Both the position numbers and the translations under genes were made by a program. The notes beneath the pieces are model-generated. The model made no database searches. It saw only the letters and a list, made by a program, of their open reading frames with translations, and was not told where the DNA came from. 64,000 nt of DNA from Nigrospora sphaerica. Lineage: Eukaryota; Ascomycota; Sordariomycetes; Amphisphaeriales; Apiosporaceae. Of this stretch, positions 30,296-42,509 are shown piece after piece; position 1 is the stretch's first letter; each line of letters starts with the position of its first letter. The DNA is taken from contig JAGVVL010000015.1 of assembly GCA_018287875.1 (NCBI GenBank), positions 1,860,001 to 1,924,000 of the forward strand, read 5' to 3'.

Positions 30296-32699
30296 GGTCG
30301 GCGGGCGCGCGCGGGGGAGGCGGTTGCTCAATCTGTCAAAAATGGAGATAGTTCGGGGACAGTAGGGAGCAAGGTTCGCCGGCAAGGAACTGTCAAAGTT
30401 GGGGGGTGTTGTTGTTGTTGGCTGGGCTTAACGGGACGCGGGTGGTGTGTGTTCGCGGAGGAGAGAGGTAATGTGATGCCGGGCTGTTGTCGCAACAGGA
30501 GTCCAAGCGGGTTGCTGGCCAAACCAGAAAGTTGAGATGAAATGGAGCGCTGTGGATGGGACGCGGTCCAGGAGGGCGAGAGGGAGAGGGCGGCTGTAGC
30601 TTGTTTCTGCGCTGGATGGGCTGGGAAAGGCGCTGAAGCGAATGGTTGGCGGAGCCCCCGTTTCAATGTTTGGTCGTGGGGGGGAGGAGGCGGTCGGAGC
30701 CGGGAGTTGAACGGGCTTTTGGAAATAGATCTGAACAGACAGCGGTCGATGCCGGTTGATGTGCAGGGGCGCAATCTCGAGGTCAAACTCTCGTTCTCAG
30801 GAACACTTGCCGGAGGTCGGGGGGCAAAGACGACAAAGGGAAACGAGTCGTGGAGTCTGATTGCCTCACGGGACGGATCGTGTATGGGGGTTTGGTTTCA
30901 ACGGGCCCTTGTGAGGCTGGCTGGCTGGCGGTTGCGCCGACTCAACGTTGCTATATTAAGCCCACTCTCTTACGGATGGAGACGCGGCCACACTCCCTCT
31001 CCCACCTTGACTTGCCTGCCCGACCTCTCTCTGTTTTTTTTCGCTCTCTGCCTAATTCATAAACCCCTCTCCAGGTGCTGCTGGTATTGCCGCTGGGGGG
31101 CTCGGCCGATGATGAATGCCACACGCCGCCACAGCGTGTGTGACGCGCGTTTGGGGTCTTCTCTGCCGGGCGCTCAGCCCTGGTTCGTGAAGCGCCAACC
31201 GTTACTTGGCTGTTTCCACGACGGGCCCATTCTTTCTACCCTGGTCGCCCGGCAGGCAGAGCTGGGAACGGCTGGAAGCAAAGCCTCACCGAGCCGCCAG
31301 CCACCTTTGGGCAGCTTCAGCAACTAACAACTCCCTTTCTGCTGCCTGGCATCCAGGCTGTGCCCGTCCCGCTCCATGGGTCGCTCAGCAGGCTACCGCG
31401 TTCATGCACCATCTGTACCCCATGGTTGGTGGGCGCACTGCGGATCACTAGAGGGCCGAGGCGGCCTGGTTCGCAGGCTCGCTAGCCCAGAGCGACACGC
31501 CGACGAACCACCTCTTGCGTCTCGTATTGATTGCCCAGCCTGACGGGGTCTCTGTACGAGGTGAGACGGCACCGCACTCGCACTGAGTTGTAAGAACCGT
31601 CCGTTATTTATCCCTTCGCATTCCTCCTCAACCCATTCCAATTGTCCAGGGGTGTGCCCCCTCGGTTGCCCATACAGCGACAGTCGCAGGCGAGCAATCT
31701 ATCAATGGGTGGTCAACATCGCCCTCGACTGCGTTTCATCCCATTGCCCTCGGCAACTTGGCTTCGGGGGGCTGCAAGGCGGCTAAGGTTGGGCCCGCTG
31801 GCTGTCTCGCAGACAGTTCACGATTTGTTGCGCATCGTTCCTCCCCGCCTGCACGTATGGACTCTATTCCCCCAGCCGGCGAGGTATAATCGACGGACCT
31901 TGCCGTCCACGTAGAAGGGGCAAACTTTTCTGGACGTGTTCTAGGCGGGCCTGAACCGGCACTACGTCAGTCCGTCTCGCTGGGCAGGGGAGGGGCAGTC
32001 GAGCCAGTCTCGTCTCGCCTGTCTTCAGCTCCCATCTCCTTTTAGCCCGCGCCGCCGGCACCTCTTGGGCCGGCACACATTTCCATGTTTCCGCACTGGA
32101 CAACAGAGTGCATTTGGCGCGTCTGTCTCTGCTGGAATGGCTCGCGATGCCATGGGCGTTCCTGGTGTCGGACATCCAGCATCGCAAATGATTGACGCGT
32201 CCCGCGTCCTTCGCCCCGGCGGGTCGGCGGCCGCCTGTCAGTCTCAGAGGGGGGTTCTGGTTAGGGCCGATCCGGTTATCGGCTACTGCTCACTTCCATG
32301 CGCAAAGTCGCAGGCGGGCATGCAATGCAGCCCCCACCCGATGCAAGAAAGGTGCTTTTCGCTATCGCGCGTGATCGCCATGTGGGCTTTTGTCAGCACC
32401 GCGATCGCACCGCTTCCGATTCCGCTTCCGACTCATTAACGCTGCTTCCCCCTCTGGACTGCGCTTCTCCGCACCTACGCCCGTGCCTGCATCGTATCTT
32501 CGCCATTGCGGATTATGTGCCACGTTTCTGCCGACAGCGCTTGACTGGCCGTTGTAATTTCGGGGCGTGATTGGGAGAGGTGAGCAGAAGCTTCCAAAGG
32601 ACGAGCGACAACCATCTTGTCCACAGAAGGCTATATCCCCAGTGACCACAAGAACCGGCGTAGAATTTCCGGCCCGACCCCATTTCCAATCGAATCGCC
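30296..32699. other. intergenic, ~2.4 kb
   Basis: Divergent promoter region of the MARVEL-domain gene and the MFS-DHA2 transporter. A 261-codon plus-strand frame (30542-31327) has no domain, a low-complexity composition and no supporting splice structure, so I do not call it. Pyrimidine-rich runs near 31020-31050 look like promoter or leader sequence. Confidence 0.55.
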
Positions 32700-34490
32700 A
32701 TGGCGGGGAAGAAAGCGAAGAGGGGTCTGTTTGACGCCATTGCCAGTCGCGCCGCCATGCCGGCGAAGAAGGGGAAGAAGGGGAAGAAGGGCGACCGCGC
32801 CGACAGCGCCCAGCCCACCATCGTGGTGACGACTCCCAGCGGCAGCAACGAGAACACGCCACTGCTGCAGGACCGGAACCGGGACCGGGAACGGGGCCGG
32901 GATCGCGTGCCGGCCGAGCAGCCTCAGGTGCCAGGAGAGGACGAGGAGCAAACGGTGGTAGCCGAGGAGGTGACGGGCTTCAAGCTCTGGATCATCCTCT
33001 GCAGCGGCTGGGTCGGCGTTTTCCTGGGCGCCGTTGATGCCTCCATCATCGCCACCCTCTCGGCCCCCATCGCGAGCGAGTTCAAGTCTCTGAGTCTCAT
33101 GTCCTGGCTGGCAACGGCGTACCTGATAGCCAACGCCGCCTGCCAGCCCATATCCGGCCGGTTGACCGACATCTTTGGACGAGGGCCGGGTCTGGTTTTC
33201 AGCAACCTCTTTTTCGCCGCCGGCAACCTCATTTGCGGTTTGGCCCAGGACGAGAACGTCATGATCCTGGGCCGTGTCGTTGCTGGCGTTGGGGGCGGGG
33301 GCCTCATGTCCATCACGACCTTCTTGGCTACCGATTTGGTGCCCCTGCGGAAACGCGGTGTCATCCAAGGTATTGGTAACATTGCCTACGGCTCGGGGGC
33401 CATGCTGGGCGGCGTCTTTGGCGGCTTTCTGAACGATTACACCGAACGTGGCTGGCGGCTCGCCTTTCTGATCCAAGTGCCTCCCGTTCTCCTGTCCGCT
33501 TGCCTCGTGGCGTACCTCGTACGCATCCCGCCCAAGGTCTCGCAGAAGTCGTACCTGGCGCGCATCGACTTCATGGGCGTGTTCCTCATCATCGCCTTCC
33601 TCGTGCTGCTGCTCCTGGGACTCAACGCCGGAGGCAATCTGGTGCCCTGGGTGCATCCGTTGCCGCTCACGACCCTTCCGCTATCCTTCGTCGCACTGGT
33701 CGGCTTCATTCTTTGGGAGTCCCGTGCCAGGCAGCCCATCATTCCTGTGCGGCTGCTCTTGCGCCGCACTGTCTTTGCGGCCTGCATGACGAACCTGGCA
33801 TGTACCATGGTCAATATGATGGCCATCTTCTTCATCCCCCTCTACGTTCAAGCACGGGGTGGTTCGGCGACGTCGGCCGGCCTGGTTCTTCTTTTCTCCC
33901 CCATCGGCCTCTGCTGCTCCTCCGTGGGATCGGGCATCATAATGAAGAAGACGGGCCGCTACGTGGGCCTAGGCATCCTTGCCGTGTCACTGCAGACGGC
34001 ACACGTGGTTATCCTCACGACCTTGAACGCCACCTCGCCCCGATGGCAGCTTATCGTGGCGTTTCTGCTCTCGGGGGCTGGCTACGGAGCCATGCTCACC
34101 ATCACCCTTCTGGCCTGCCTGGCGGCCGTGGACCACTCGCAGCAAGCCGTCATCACCTCGGCCACCTATGCCTTCCGCTCGGTGGGCGGCACGGTCGGCA
34201 TCACCCTGGCCTCGGCCGTCTACCAGAACATACTGAAACATCAGCTATGGGACCGGTTCGGCGACCTGCCTGGCGCAGCCGGAGAGATTCAGAGGATCCG
34301 AGATGACCTGGGCGAGATCAAGCATCTTCCTGACGGCTGGAGCCCCGACGCCGTCCTCGCCGCCTTCGTCGAGGCCTTCCGAGGCGTCTGGATCACGATG
34401 CTGGGCTTGGTTCTCCTCGGACTCCTCAGCGTCAGCTTGATGAAGCAGCACACTCTGCACTCGACGCTTACAAGGAATGAGAGATCCTGA
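32700..34490 (+). CDS. MFS-DHA2 transporter, vacuolar basic amino-acid type
   Basis: Single exon, 596 residues. The cytosolic N-terminus has a Lys/Gly-rich run (residues ~22-31) and ENTPLLQ, an acidic/dileucine-like signal common on vacuolar transporters. The MFS core begins at FKLWIILCSGWVGVFLGAVD; motif C-like and antiporter features follow in LATAYLIANAACQPISGRLTDIFGR (motif A: GRLTDIFGRG) and ILGRVVAGVGGGG. About fourteen membrane helices are implied, which with the D-x-S-I-I-A-T-L in helix 1 fits the DHA2 family. Closest described types are the fungal Vba1/Vba2/Fnx1 transporters that load basic amino acids into the vacuole; multidrug efflux relatives are the alternative. The gene stands alone with no biosynthetic cluster around it. 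Confidence 0.9.
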   Translation: MAGKKAKRGLFDAIASRAAMPAKKGKKGKKGDRADSAQPTIVVTTPSGSNENTPLLQDRNRDRERGRDRVPAEQPQVPGEDEEQTVVAEEVTGFKLWIILCSGWVGVFLGAVDASIIATLSAPIASEFKSLSLMSWLATAYLIANAACQPISGRLTDIFGRGPGLVFSNLFFAAGNLICGLAQDENVMILGRVVAGVGGGGLMSITTFLATDLVPLRKRGVIQGIGNIAYGSGAMLGGVFGGFLNDYTERGWRLAFLIQVPPVLLSACLVAYLVRIPPKVSQKSYLARIDFMGVFLIIAFLVLLLLGLNAGGNLVPWVHPLPLTTLPLSFVALVGFILWESRARQPIIPVRLLLRRTVFAACMTNLACTMVNMMAIFFIPLYVQARGGSATSAGLVLLFSPIGLCCSSVGSGIIMKKTGRYVGLGILAVSLQTAHVVILTTLNATSPRWQLIVAFLLSGAGYGAMLTITLLACLAAVDHSQQAVITSATYAFRSVGGTVGITLASAVYQNILKHQLWDRFGDLPGAAGEIQRIRDDLGEIKHLPDGWSPDAVLAAFVEAFRGVWITMLGLVLLGLLSVSLMKQHTLHSTLTRNERS

Positions 34491-37400
34491 GGAACGGGGC
34501 GCGCTCCTCCCACCGGGGGGACGGCCCATCGACTGCGCGCCCCTGGCGTTCCTCGGGCGCATTCGAGGCATTCACCGAATGACAAATCACCGACGGACTT
34601 ACCACGTGAAGCTTGGACGTGAACGCTTGTGGTAGCCGGCTGAGGGTCGGGCCGCGGCGAAAAGTTGCCATCGTATCGCCCTTGTTGTCATGCATCGGTT
34701 TTGGAGAGGGGAGGGCCCCCGAGACGCACCCTGTCCCCAGTTGTGTCACACCGGCACTGTGGCTGCGCCTCTCCGCTGCCCGCATGTACGTATACTCGTT
34801 TAGACAGGCCTCGCCGGTTGGAGCAAGCGTCTTCTAGAATGCCACCGGAACCCTTCTCGAAGCCCTGGCCCCCCTCCCTCTCGGGTCTGTCCCTTTTCGT
34901 ATACCAAGTCGCGGTAGGGTGTCATTGAAGCCAGGTACCTGTCCGTCCTTGGCCAAGCCGAAGCGCCCTCGGCCGCCCATGCGCCTTTCATGTGCCAGCC
35001 TCTCTGCCCGTTACGAAGGAGGGGGGGTGTGGGCGGACGTATGCACGAGGGGGTCGCATCCGGCACGCTTTCTCTGCCTCGGAGCTGATGTCCCACTCGA
35101 GAACGGTCCGCCTCCGGAGATTGGGGAGATTCGGGGTGCCACGTCCGACATTGCCGGGCTCGCATCATTAGCAGCGCCGCGCTGCCGTAGCTCGCTTTTC
35201 CCGGGACCTTTTTTGCTAACGACTGTGCGTGTACGTGTGTGTGTGTGTGTGTGTGTGTGTGTTGTACCTGATGATCTCCATGAGGCCGCGCACGCCCCCT
35301 GGATGATATGATGTGACACAGGGATCACGCCGCTTGTCGTTCGTTCGTTCGTCCAATCTAGGGAACCCCCCCCTGTTTCTCCCCCTTCCCCTTGACGGAA
35401 ACCCGACTTGCCTTACACACAACCGATAGATAAGGCACCCCTCTCCCCTACCCCCCGGTCCGGCTTTGGCTGCGACCTCCCATTCTCGGGGTGGGGTGCG
35501 CGGCGGCGGTACGGGAAGGGGGGGGGGACTGACGGGGGGGGTTCTGCGTTGGGGTTGTTGGCGAACGCGGTGGTTGCCGCCGGCATTGCGGGCCAAGTCA
35601 ACCTTCTCGATCCGGATAGCGGGACATCGCTATTGGCCCTGGTCTTGGCGGATGTAGATAGCTTAAGGCTGCAGGACGCCGTGACACCGCAGGGCCCCCT
35701 TCTCCCCTCCCCCACCACCATCACTATCAACAGGTACTGGGCCGGAAGAGGGGGGTTCGTCGTTCTCGGTTCGGATGGCACGGCACCCATTGGGGACGGG
35801 AAGAAAGGGGGGGGGTCCTTTTGACCGGTTCCCTTCGTCTCCCCAGGGGGAATCGCCAGCATGTCGGCCACCGGATTGGGGCACCTTGCTCGCCCACGAT
35901 CGAAGGGGGGGCGGAAGAAAAGAAGGGGCCTAGAGGAGGGGGGTGTGCGGAATTCGACGTACTCGGTTCGATCGGCCACCATCGGCTTTTTTTCGAGAGG
36001 GAGGGGAGCGGGGAGGACACGCCCGACTTAGTCACTCCCCCCTTCCCCTCCCCGATCAAAGACAATCGCCGTGGCCCCTCGTCTTGCTGGGGGACGGGAA
36101 GGGCAGACCCACCGTTCTATCGGTATATGCCCCGATGCACAGCCCTCGGCAGATGGGCATGGCGACGTGTGCGGGCCACGGCGGGGGGACGCAAAAACCG
36201 CGGCGGCGGAGCTTGGTTCTGCAAGAGGAAGCTGGCAGGGCCGCCCTTCCCACGGCGTTATCGTGACGACGCGTGCCCGGGGGGACGCCTCGCCGTCCGT
36301 CCCTCGGGTGCTACGCGGCCTGACACGCCATCTGCTTCCAACTTGGAGGAGCGCCGGCCCCCGACCTTCTGGAAGGACGGCCTTCGGTCCTCGAGCTCGC
36401 AGGGCCCTCGCGCCGGCGGAGCCCGCATGTACTCGAAGGTATCTACAGCGGACTGGTATCTGAAACTCGCGAGAGACAAGAGCGAGGAAGCGGCCGTACA
36501 CCGAGGGCACCCGTCCGCGTGTGCGTGCGACGCCGTTCCCGAGCCTCATACGATAGTCACTGTAGTCACTGCCCTGGCCGGAAACTCACCATGTTCCCAA
36601 ACTGCCGGATAAGTCCGTGACCGGATAGAGACCTCGCCTGAATCGCCACTGGTGCGTATATGCCAAAACAAGCTCATGGTTCGGTGGATAAACAATCCAT
36701 AACCCATTTTCTACTGGCCTGGGATAGATAGAAGCTCGAAAGAGACGTGATACTGCTTCGCCATGCTGCCGCCTTTCTTTGGTGCTTGTGAGGATGCCAT
36801 TGGAAGACAGGGCGAGAGGGGAGTGGGCGGGGGGCGCTTCTAGGGATAGGGGAAAAGGTCCTTGGGTAACGACGAAGTGTTACATGTACCTTGGCTTCGG
36901 CCTAGTACAGGACGCTCGATTATTGACCAGTACTCTAGCGGCACCAGGTACGCAGAATTCCTGCACCAAGGCGATCCTGTTCGGTGCCGAAGAATGAAAA
37001 TAGGATGAAAAGCGGATCGCGTGGGTAAAAGACCTGCTGTAGAGTCGCAGTCATGCAGGTTCGGGTGACGTGGCAAAGAATTGCTCCCGTAGATGTATCT
37101 AGTTTCCATTTCAGGCCAAGGTTCCAAGAATCATGTACATCTATCCATGGGTATCTTCTACACAAGGCCTTTTTGCTTCGGTGGTGGTGACGAGGAGGAA
37201 CTGGGCTTATCGAGCTCTGTGCAGGCCATCCAACCAAAGAGGTTGGCCGTGTCCGTGATACCACGCGTGCCTTTCTAGGTATGTAGCCGTCAATATTCGA
37301 GGTTCAAATGCAGGGCCAGGAGAACGGGCTGGTTCGGAGCTCTGGACTCCGCCACGACAGTCTCGACTTCCCCTGCCCTCGCCTGGTCCTTGTCTAAGCT

Positions 37401-37672
37401 GCCGACGGCTTGCCGTGTCGTCTCGGACCTTTGCCGCCCTCACAAGAAGAGGCCATGAGAAGGCCCCCCGACCGTGAAAAACCGTAGCCACAAGGATACG
37501 GTTCGAATTTAATTGGCGTGGTATGTCCGTCGTCGAGTAGTTGGAGGTCGGGCACCTAAAGTGCCGCGTAATGCCGCTTTACTCGTCTTTCGCCCGATCA
37601 AAAACTCCCAAACGCCAATCCATGCAATGTCAGCTCTATGCCACCTCTCGCCCCTCACCCCCCCTCCAACCC
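34491..37672. other. intergenic, ~3.2 kb
   Basis: Lies between the 3' ends of the convergent DHA2 transporter and Nop16 genes. It holds a GT microsatellite and several poly-G runs. A 263-codon plus frame (35821-36612) and its antisense partners are low-complexity and unrecognisable, so no gene is called. Confidence 0.55.
35235..35262. repeat. (GT)n microsatellite
   Basis: About fourteen GT units, uninterrupted, in intergenic DNA. Confidence 0.95.
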
Positions 37673-38395
37673 TCACGCCTCGCTCCGCATTTTCTTCAGC
37701 CGCCTTGAAATGTTGGCGGCCGTCTGCTGCATGGGGTTGAGCTTGCGGTCGCGCGCCATGGCCTGGGTGTCGTCGCCGTGGCGGTCGACGAGGGATTGCA
37801 GCCACTCGCGCTCGCGTTGGCTCGCGGTGCGGATCTTCTTCTCGCGCGGGCGGTTGGCCTCGGCCTCGAGGGCCTTGAAGACCTCGGTCCGGTCGTCGGC
37901 CTCGGGGCCGCCCTTCTTCTTGCCCTTCTTCCGGCCGTCGTCGATGCCGCCCCAGGTCTGGCCGTCGTCCTGCATGCCCTCGTCCTCCTCCGAGTCGCTG
38001 TCCAGGTCGTTCAGCGGGTCGTTCAGCGGGTTCGGCTTGTTGCTGTTCCCGATGACGCGGACGATGTTGCCCTTCTCGTCCCGCTCGACCCGCGCCTCGC
38101 TAACGACGTCGACGGTGCCGTTCGGGTTGATGGCAAAGGGGTCGACGGGCTTGGCAAACTTGCCCGTGGCGGCCTTGGACTTCAGGTCGGGGGCGACGCC
38201 GCCGGTGGGCGCCTGCAAGCGGCCCACGAGGCCCAGGCGCCGATAGTTTTCCGTCGTCGTCTCGTCCTTGTTCCAGTTCCGGGCGATGATGCTGTTGCCC
38301 AGGGGGTTGAGGAGCTTGGCCGACTTGCGCGACGAGGGCTGGCGAATCTTGGAGCGCGAAGAGCGCTTCTTCCTCTTCTGGAGATCACGACCCAT
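37673..38395 (-). CDS. NOP16: Ribosome biogenesis protein Nop16
   Basis: Single exon, 240 residues. The N-terminus MGRDLQKRKKRSSRSKIRQ, the block LNPLGNSIIARNWNKDETTTENYRRLGLVGRL and the C-terminal block REREWLQSLVDRHGDD with MARDRKLNPMQQTAANISRR are the hallmarks of Nop16. An acidic low-complexity stretch (about residues 130-145) and a Lys-rich KKGKKKGG separate them, and basic stretches at both ends fit nucleolar targeting. Nop16 is a constituent of 66S pre-ribosomal particles needed for 60S subunit maturation. The length agrees with fungal orthologues (about 220-240). The call is close to certain. Confidence 0.97.
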   Translation of the reverse strand: MGRDLQKRKKRSSRSKIRQPSSRKSAKLLNPLGNSIIARNWNKDETTTENYRRLGLVGRLQAPTGGVAPDLKSKAATGKFAKPVDPFAINPNGTVDVVSEARVERDEKGNIVRVIGNSNKPNPLNDPLNDLDSDSEEDEGMQDDGQTWGGIDDGRKKGKKKGGPEADDRTEVFKALEAEANRPREKKIRTASQREREWLQSLVDRHGDDTQAMARDRKLNPMQQTAANISRRLKKMRSEA

Positions 38396-41300
38396 GGTGG
38401 ATCAATGCCGGGTTCTGCCTGGGTTGTTCGCTGTGGTGGCCGTCGTCGGGGCTGTTAATGCGCTGCTTTCGCCCGCCCTCCAACCAAGCGAGAGGCGCAT
38501 CGACTTTTTTGCCAGACAAAACTTTTGGCGCCGGGCACTATCGATTAGATTAGATACGATACAGATCTACTGTGGATCAACTCTTGCTGAGTCATCCGGG
38601 TGGGGCCACCATCTGGCCATTCTGGGACTGGTCGCTGGGAGGTACGGATGCACGATGTGAATGCCGTCCTGCGTTAAGCCTCATCGCGGAGTCACGCTTC
38701 CACCGTCGTCCTTCATGGACGATTGACCGTGGGCACGCTGGCGGTGTCCGGGATGCAGAGTCCGCCAACCCTGCCCGGACTCTGGGCCTGGCAACGGGTG
38801 CACTGGTAAACGCGGACAGTACAGGCTGGGATCTCATGCCTGTAAGATCAAGGATGGAGGATCGAGCATGAGCCCGGGCACGAGCCATCAGACGACGGAT
38901 GTACAGTACAAAGCCCCAAGCACGCGGGCAGTCAGTTCATCCGGGGTTTTTACGTAACGTCAACACGCCGGGCACGTGTGAGCGCCAAGAAGCTTATCCC
39001 AACGACCAGGGCCGTCGCTAAAGCGACCATGTTCACCTTCCCTTTCCAGCCACCGACTCGTCGCGCCTCTCTTCTGCCCTCTGTCTCTCCCGTCCCTCCC
39101 CACGGCCGTGCCCAAGTGTGCAATGTACGGAGCTATGTACATACGCAGTACAGGGGCCGCGAGGAGGAGGGGGCCTCGCCAGCACTGCCAGGCTCTTCGT
39201 CCGAACAGGGGGGTTTGAGATGCTGCAAGGCAACGCAGCCCAGGCCATGCGAGGCCCAGAACCCCACTGGCCTGGCCACGGAGAGAAACGTTGAGGGTCA
39301 GGTGAAGGGCATTCGGGCCTGCAAGCAGTTCGCACCGCGCCGGGTCGAGTGCCATGTGCCCTTTCTGCCACCAACTCCGTCTTCACATGGTTTGATCGCT
39401 CCGTGCCCTGTCGCGAGCTCCGCCCTGGCCGGCGCCCTCTTGTGACGCGTCCGAGTCAGTGGGTGAGCTTGTGCGGACGGCCGCCGCCTCGCCTCCCGCG
39501 CGTGACGAAGCCAGTCCCCTCCCCAGGAGCGAGCTTGGCTGCTGTAGCGTGCCCTTTCCCGCTTGGCCAGCGCTCCGGCCATGACACGGCACTGCTGCTG
39601 GTCAGGCCAGGGCTCACACACGGAGACGCGCGCGCGCGCGCGCTCCTTCGCCGGGCGAGCCGCCCTCGCCAGAGACAGCTGCTTCCGTGATCCCCACGCA
39701 GAAACCGCGTCACCGTAGTGGCAAATGCTGGCAGACAGGCCACGGCCAAACCCCGCTTCCTTCCACACTCACGGGTTCGCCTGCTCCTCTTGGGTGAGCA
39801 AGCGGTAGGAAACGTGCTAGTCACGTGTGGCGTTTAACGCTCCTGGTGCGGCAACGAAGACTGCGCGGGACCGTGACTGGGAACTGATTTTCGCCCACAA
39901 TGCTCCGGGAGAGATCGCCCTCGGGATGGAGCCGCCCAGACAAACCGAGCTGTCAGGCCAGGGACCCTCGAGGAAATACGGGGGAAGAGGTGACGGACGG
40001 GCCAGTCAAACTGTTGACAGCGGAAACACGACGCCAGGATCCGTCTTATCGCAGGGTAGCAGGAAGATCGCGTGCTCGGTATCCATGCCAGCCCCGGGTT
40101 GCCCATTTTGCACTGCAAGCCACCTACCGGCCTTACACTCTAGCTATGAGAACCACAGTCCAGCCTGGTCTGGATCCCAACGGGGCTGCCAGGCAGGCGA
40201 GGGGCAGGCTACGGCGAGGCGAGCAGGGGCAGCATGTGGACCATCGCGATCTCTGGCGTGGCATGCCGTGAAGTGAGTGTGGACGGGGGGCTAACGTGAG
40301 AGCGGGCGCAAGAGGGACGGGCGGGCAGAGAAGTACTCGTGTTGCACCAAAGTCCCGGGCATGCAGGGCCTCTTCCTGTACGTGAGAGTCCCGTTTCGTG
40401 TGAAGGGGGTGGAACGAAAGACACCCATGGTGCGGGATGGATGGGGGGGGGGGGGTTTCCTTCCATCTGTGGCCAAAGGGCGAAGGAGCTTACTCGGCGA
40501 CCTGCAACAGACACGTCGGACAGCTTGCACAGGCGTGGCGATGAGCCAAACACCGTAGTGCATCGTGCACAGTAGTCGAGTAGGTTGGGCGCTGTTGTTC
40601 CTTGCGCCTACTGTGTATATGCGTACTTGGTTAGGTGCGAACAGGTACGGCCGAACGAAGACACCCACATATTTGGATAGCCGTGCAAATGGCGGGCAGG
40701 GTGGGTAGATGACTCTGAAGGGCTGTGACCGACCGACTGACTGACTGCGTCCTTCTCTCGGCAACAACACGGCGGGTGGGACGGAGCCCGTGGCGGCGTG
40801 GCCATGCGTGCGTACGGAGACGAGGGCCCAACTTGGCGCCGATGCGAAGTCAAGCTCTCGAACCAGAAGGCCGGCCGCCCCTCGTCGGCTGCAGGCTTGG
40901 GACGCCGCACGAGAGGTGTGGGGAGTGGGCTGGAGGAGAGGGAGGGAAGAGAGAAAAAGAGGACCCCTGGCTTCGGCCGTTTCCAGAGTCGCAGCCTTCT
41001 GGTACCGCCCCATCTTTTTATGTACGTGTGCAGCATCCATGGACGTGGGGATTTTTTGTGGGTGCGGGCGGCCAAAGTGCAGGACGAGATGGATGAGCGT
41101 TATCTTTACCCAGTTGGTTCCAAGGGTCCAGAGAGGCCCTCCAGAGTGCCACCGTAAAAGCCAGCCAGTTCCAGCCGCCCGAGGTGTGAGTGGGAGGCGG
41201 CTCCCCAGGTATCGTGCTTGTATCTTCTCCCCCCTCCTCTTACCGAGATACAGCGGGCCCCGCTGCCAACGCCTACGGGGCTTTACTTACTTTATGATTT

Positions 41301-41554
41301 ACCCACACGATTTGAGCAGGGATCTATAGCGAAGCGCCCAGCCCCGTCTTGCCCGTCTTTTTGTTCCTTCCCCCCACTCGGCGCTTTTCACACCGGCCAC
41401 TGTGGAAAGCGGAATGTGAGGGGGTGGGAAAGAGTCAAGAGAGCAAGGGAAACGGAAGAGGGACCAAAAAAAGAGGCAAGGAAACCCTGCCCGCAGTCAC
41501 CGTCCGTCGTGACCCACTCATTGGCGTGAGGGTCCCGCGCGCGAGAGAGAGAGG

Positions 41555-41599
<45 letters not shown>

Positions 41600-42509
41600 A
41601 GAGAGGGGGGAACAAAAAGAGAAAGGCCGAATCTGCGTCATCCCGCTCGGTAGGGGTGCCCATCGAAGACCGGCTGTTGGTCGCAAACCCCTTCCCTCCA
41701 TCAAGGCTTTGTTTTCTTCAGCACGCACCACCCCATCTGTGGACAATATCTGAAGCGAGGGTGGTGGTGGTGCAGCAGCGGTCACTTGTCGGTGTGTCTT
41801 AATTTTCTTTGCCCCCCCCTCCCTTACTAGCCTGGGCCAACCAGTCCCAACGTTGCGGTTATGGATTATTACCCCCCCCCCCCCCCAAATAACGAACAAA
41901 GGTGACGTCTTCGCCCGTAGACCACGCCGTCATCCCTGCCGTGGCCGTCATCTCGACCAACGTTGGCCATTGTGGTACATGATAAGACCAGTTGGCCAGG
42001 GCCGAGATCATTACACGGGGGGGCATCGGTACTCGGCCTCGGGGGAGGGGGCCGGTTGGCATGAGCACAGTGGCAGCGGGAGTCGTAGTAAATCAATTGC
42101 GTCGTGGGGGTTTCGGTTTCGGGGTAGTTTTATTTGTGTATACAGGTTCGTGCACGTTCCGTTGGCGTATGCGAGCTCGTTTCACGCCTCTCAAGTGTAC
42201 TTTTGGCTGTAGGCCGGAGACACTGGCGTCGTCCAGCGCACCCCCCATCTCCCCCAGGTTTTCCCGAATGTGGCCCCGTGGCTCCTTTTCCGCCCGTCTC
42301 TGGTAGAAGATCGTCACCGCCAGTCGACGAGGAAGCCTCCATGTCCCAGTCATGTCCGTAAGCCATCATTCCATCATGCCGTAGATAAGTGTACAAAGTC
42401 AGGGGAAAGGCCGCGCTCGCCCTCTGCATAAAAAAAGATACTCCGTTACAATGCACATACAGGGAGCGTTCTGGCGAGAACGCCCACGTAGGGGGGGGGA
42501 TACAGTTGT
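38396..42509. other. intergenic, ~4.1 kb
   Basis: Upstream of Nop16 and downstream of the Zn2Cys6 factor, both on the minus strand. Contains G13 (40443-40455), C15 (41872-41886) and G9 (42491-42499) tracts and a GA-rich microsatellite. A 249-codon minus frame (41040-40291) is basic, low-complexity and unrecognised. No gene is supported. Confidence 0.55.
41543..41610. repeat. (GA)n-rich microsatellite
   Basis: An almost pure purine stretch dominated by GA dinucleotides with GGGA interruptions, followed by a G6 run. Confidence 0.93.

Noticed and set aside
30542..31327. 261-codon plus-strand frame
   Set aside because: Starts in the divergent promoter region, has compositionally biased sequence and no homologous motif.
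23212..34490. Secondary-metabolite or catabolic gene cluster around the two transporters
   Set aside because: No polyketide synthase, NRPS, terpene cyclase, P450, glycosidase or cluster regulator lies between or beside them; the genes are on different strands with large gaps.
35235..35262. Telomere-like or CRISPR-like array
   Set aside because: It is a plain GT dinucleotide run. No spaced repeats of CRISPR type exist in the window, which is eukaryotic, and no TTAGGG arrays were seen.
35821..36612. 263-codon plus-strand frame with several overlapping antisense frames
   Set aside because: Several mutually overlapping frames of similar length on both strands are typical of stop-poor GC-rich DNA; no domain.
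40291..41040. 249-codon minus-strand frame
   Set aside because: Basic and Arg/Pro/Ser-rich with no recognisable features; overlaps plus-strand frames of similar quality.
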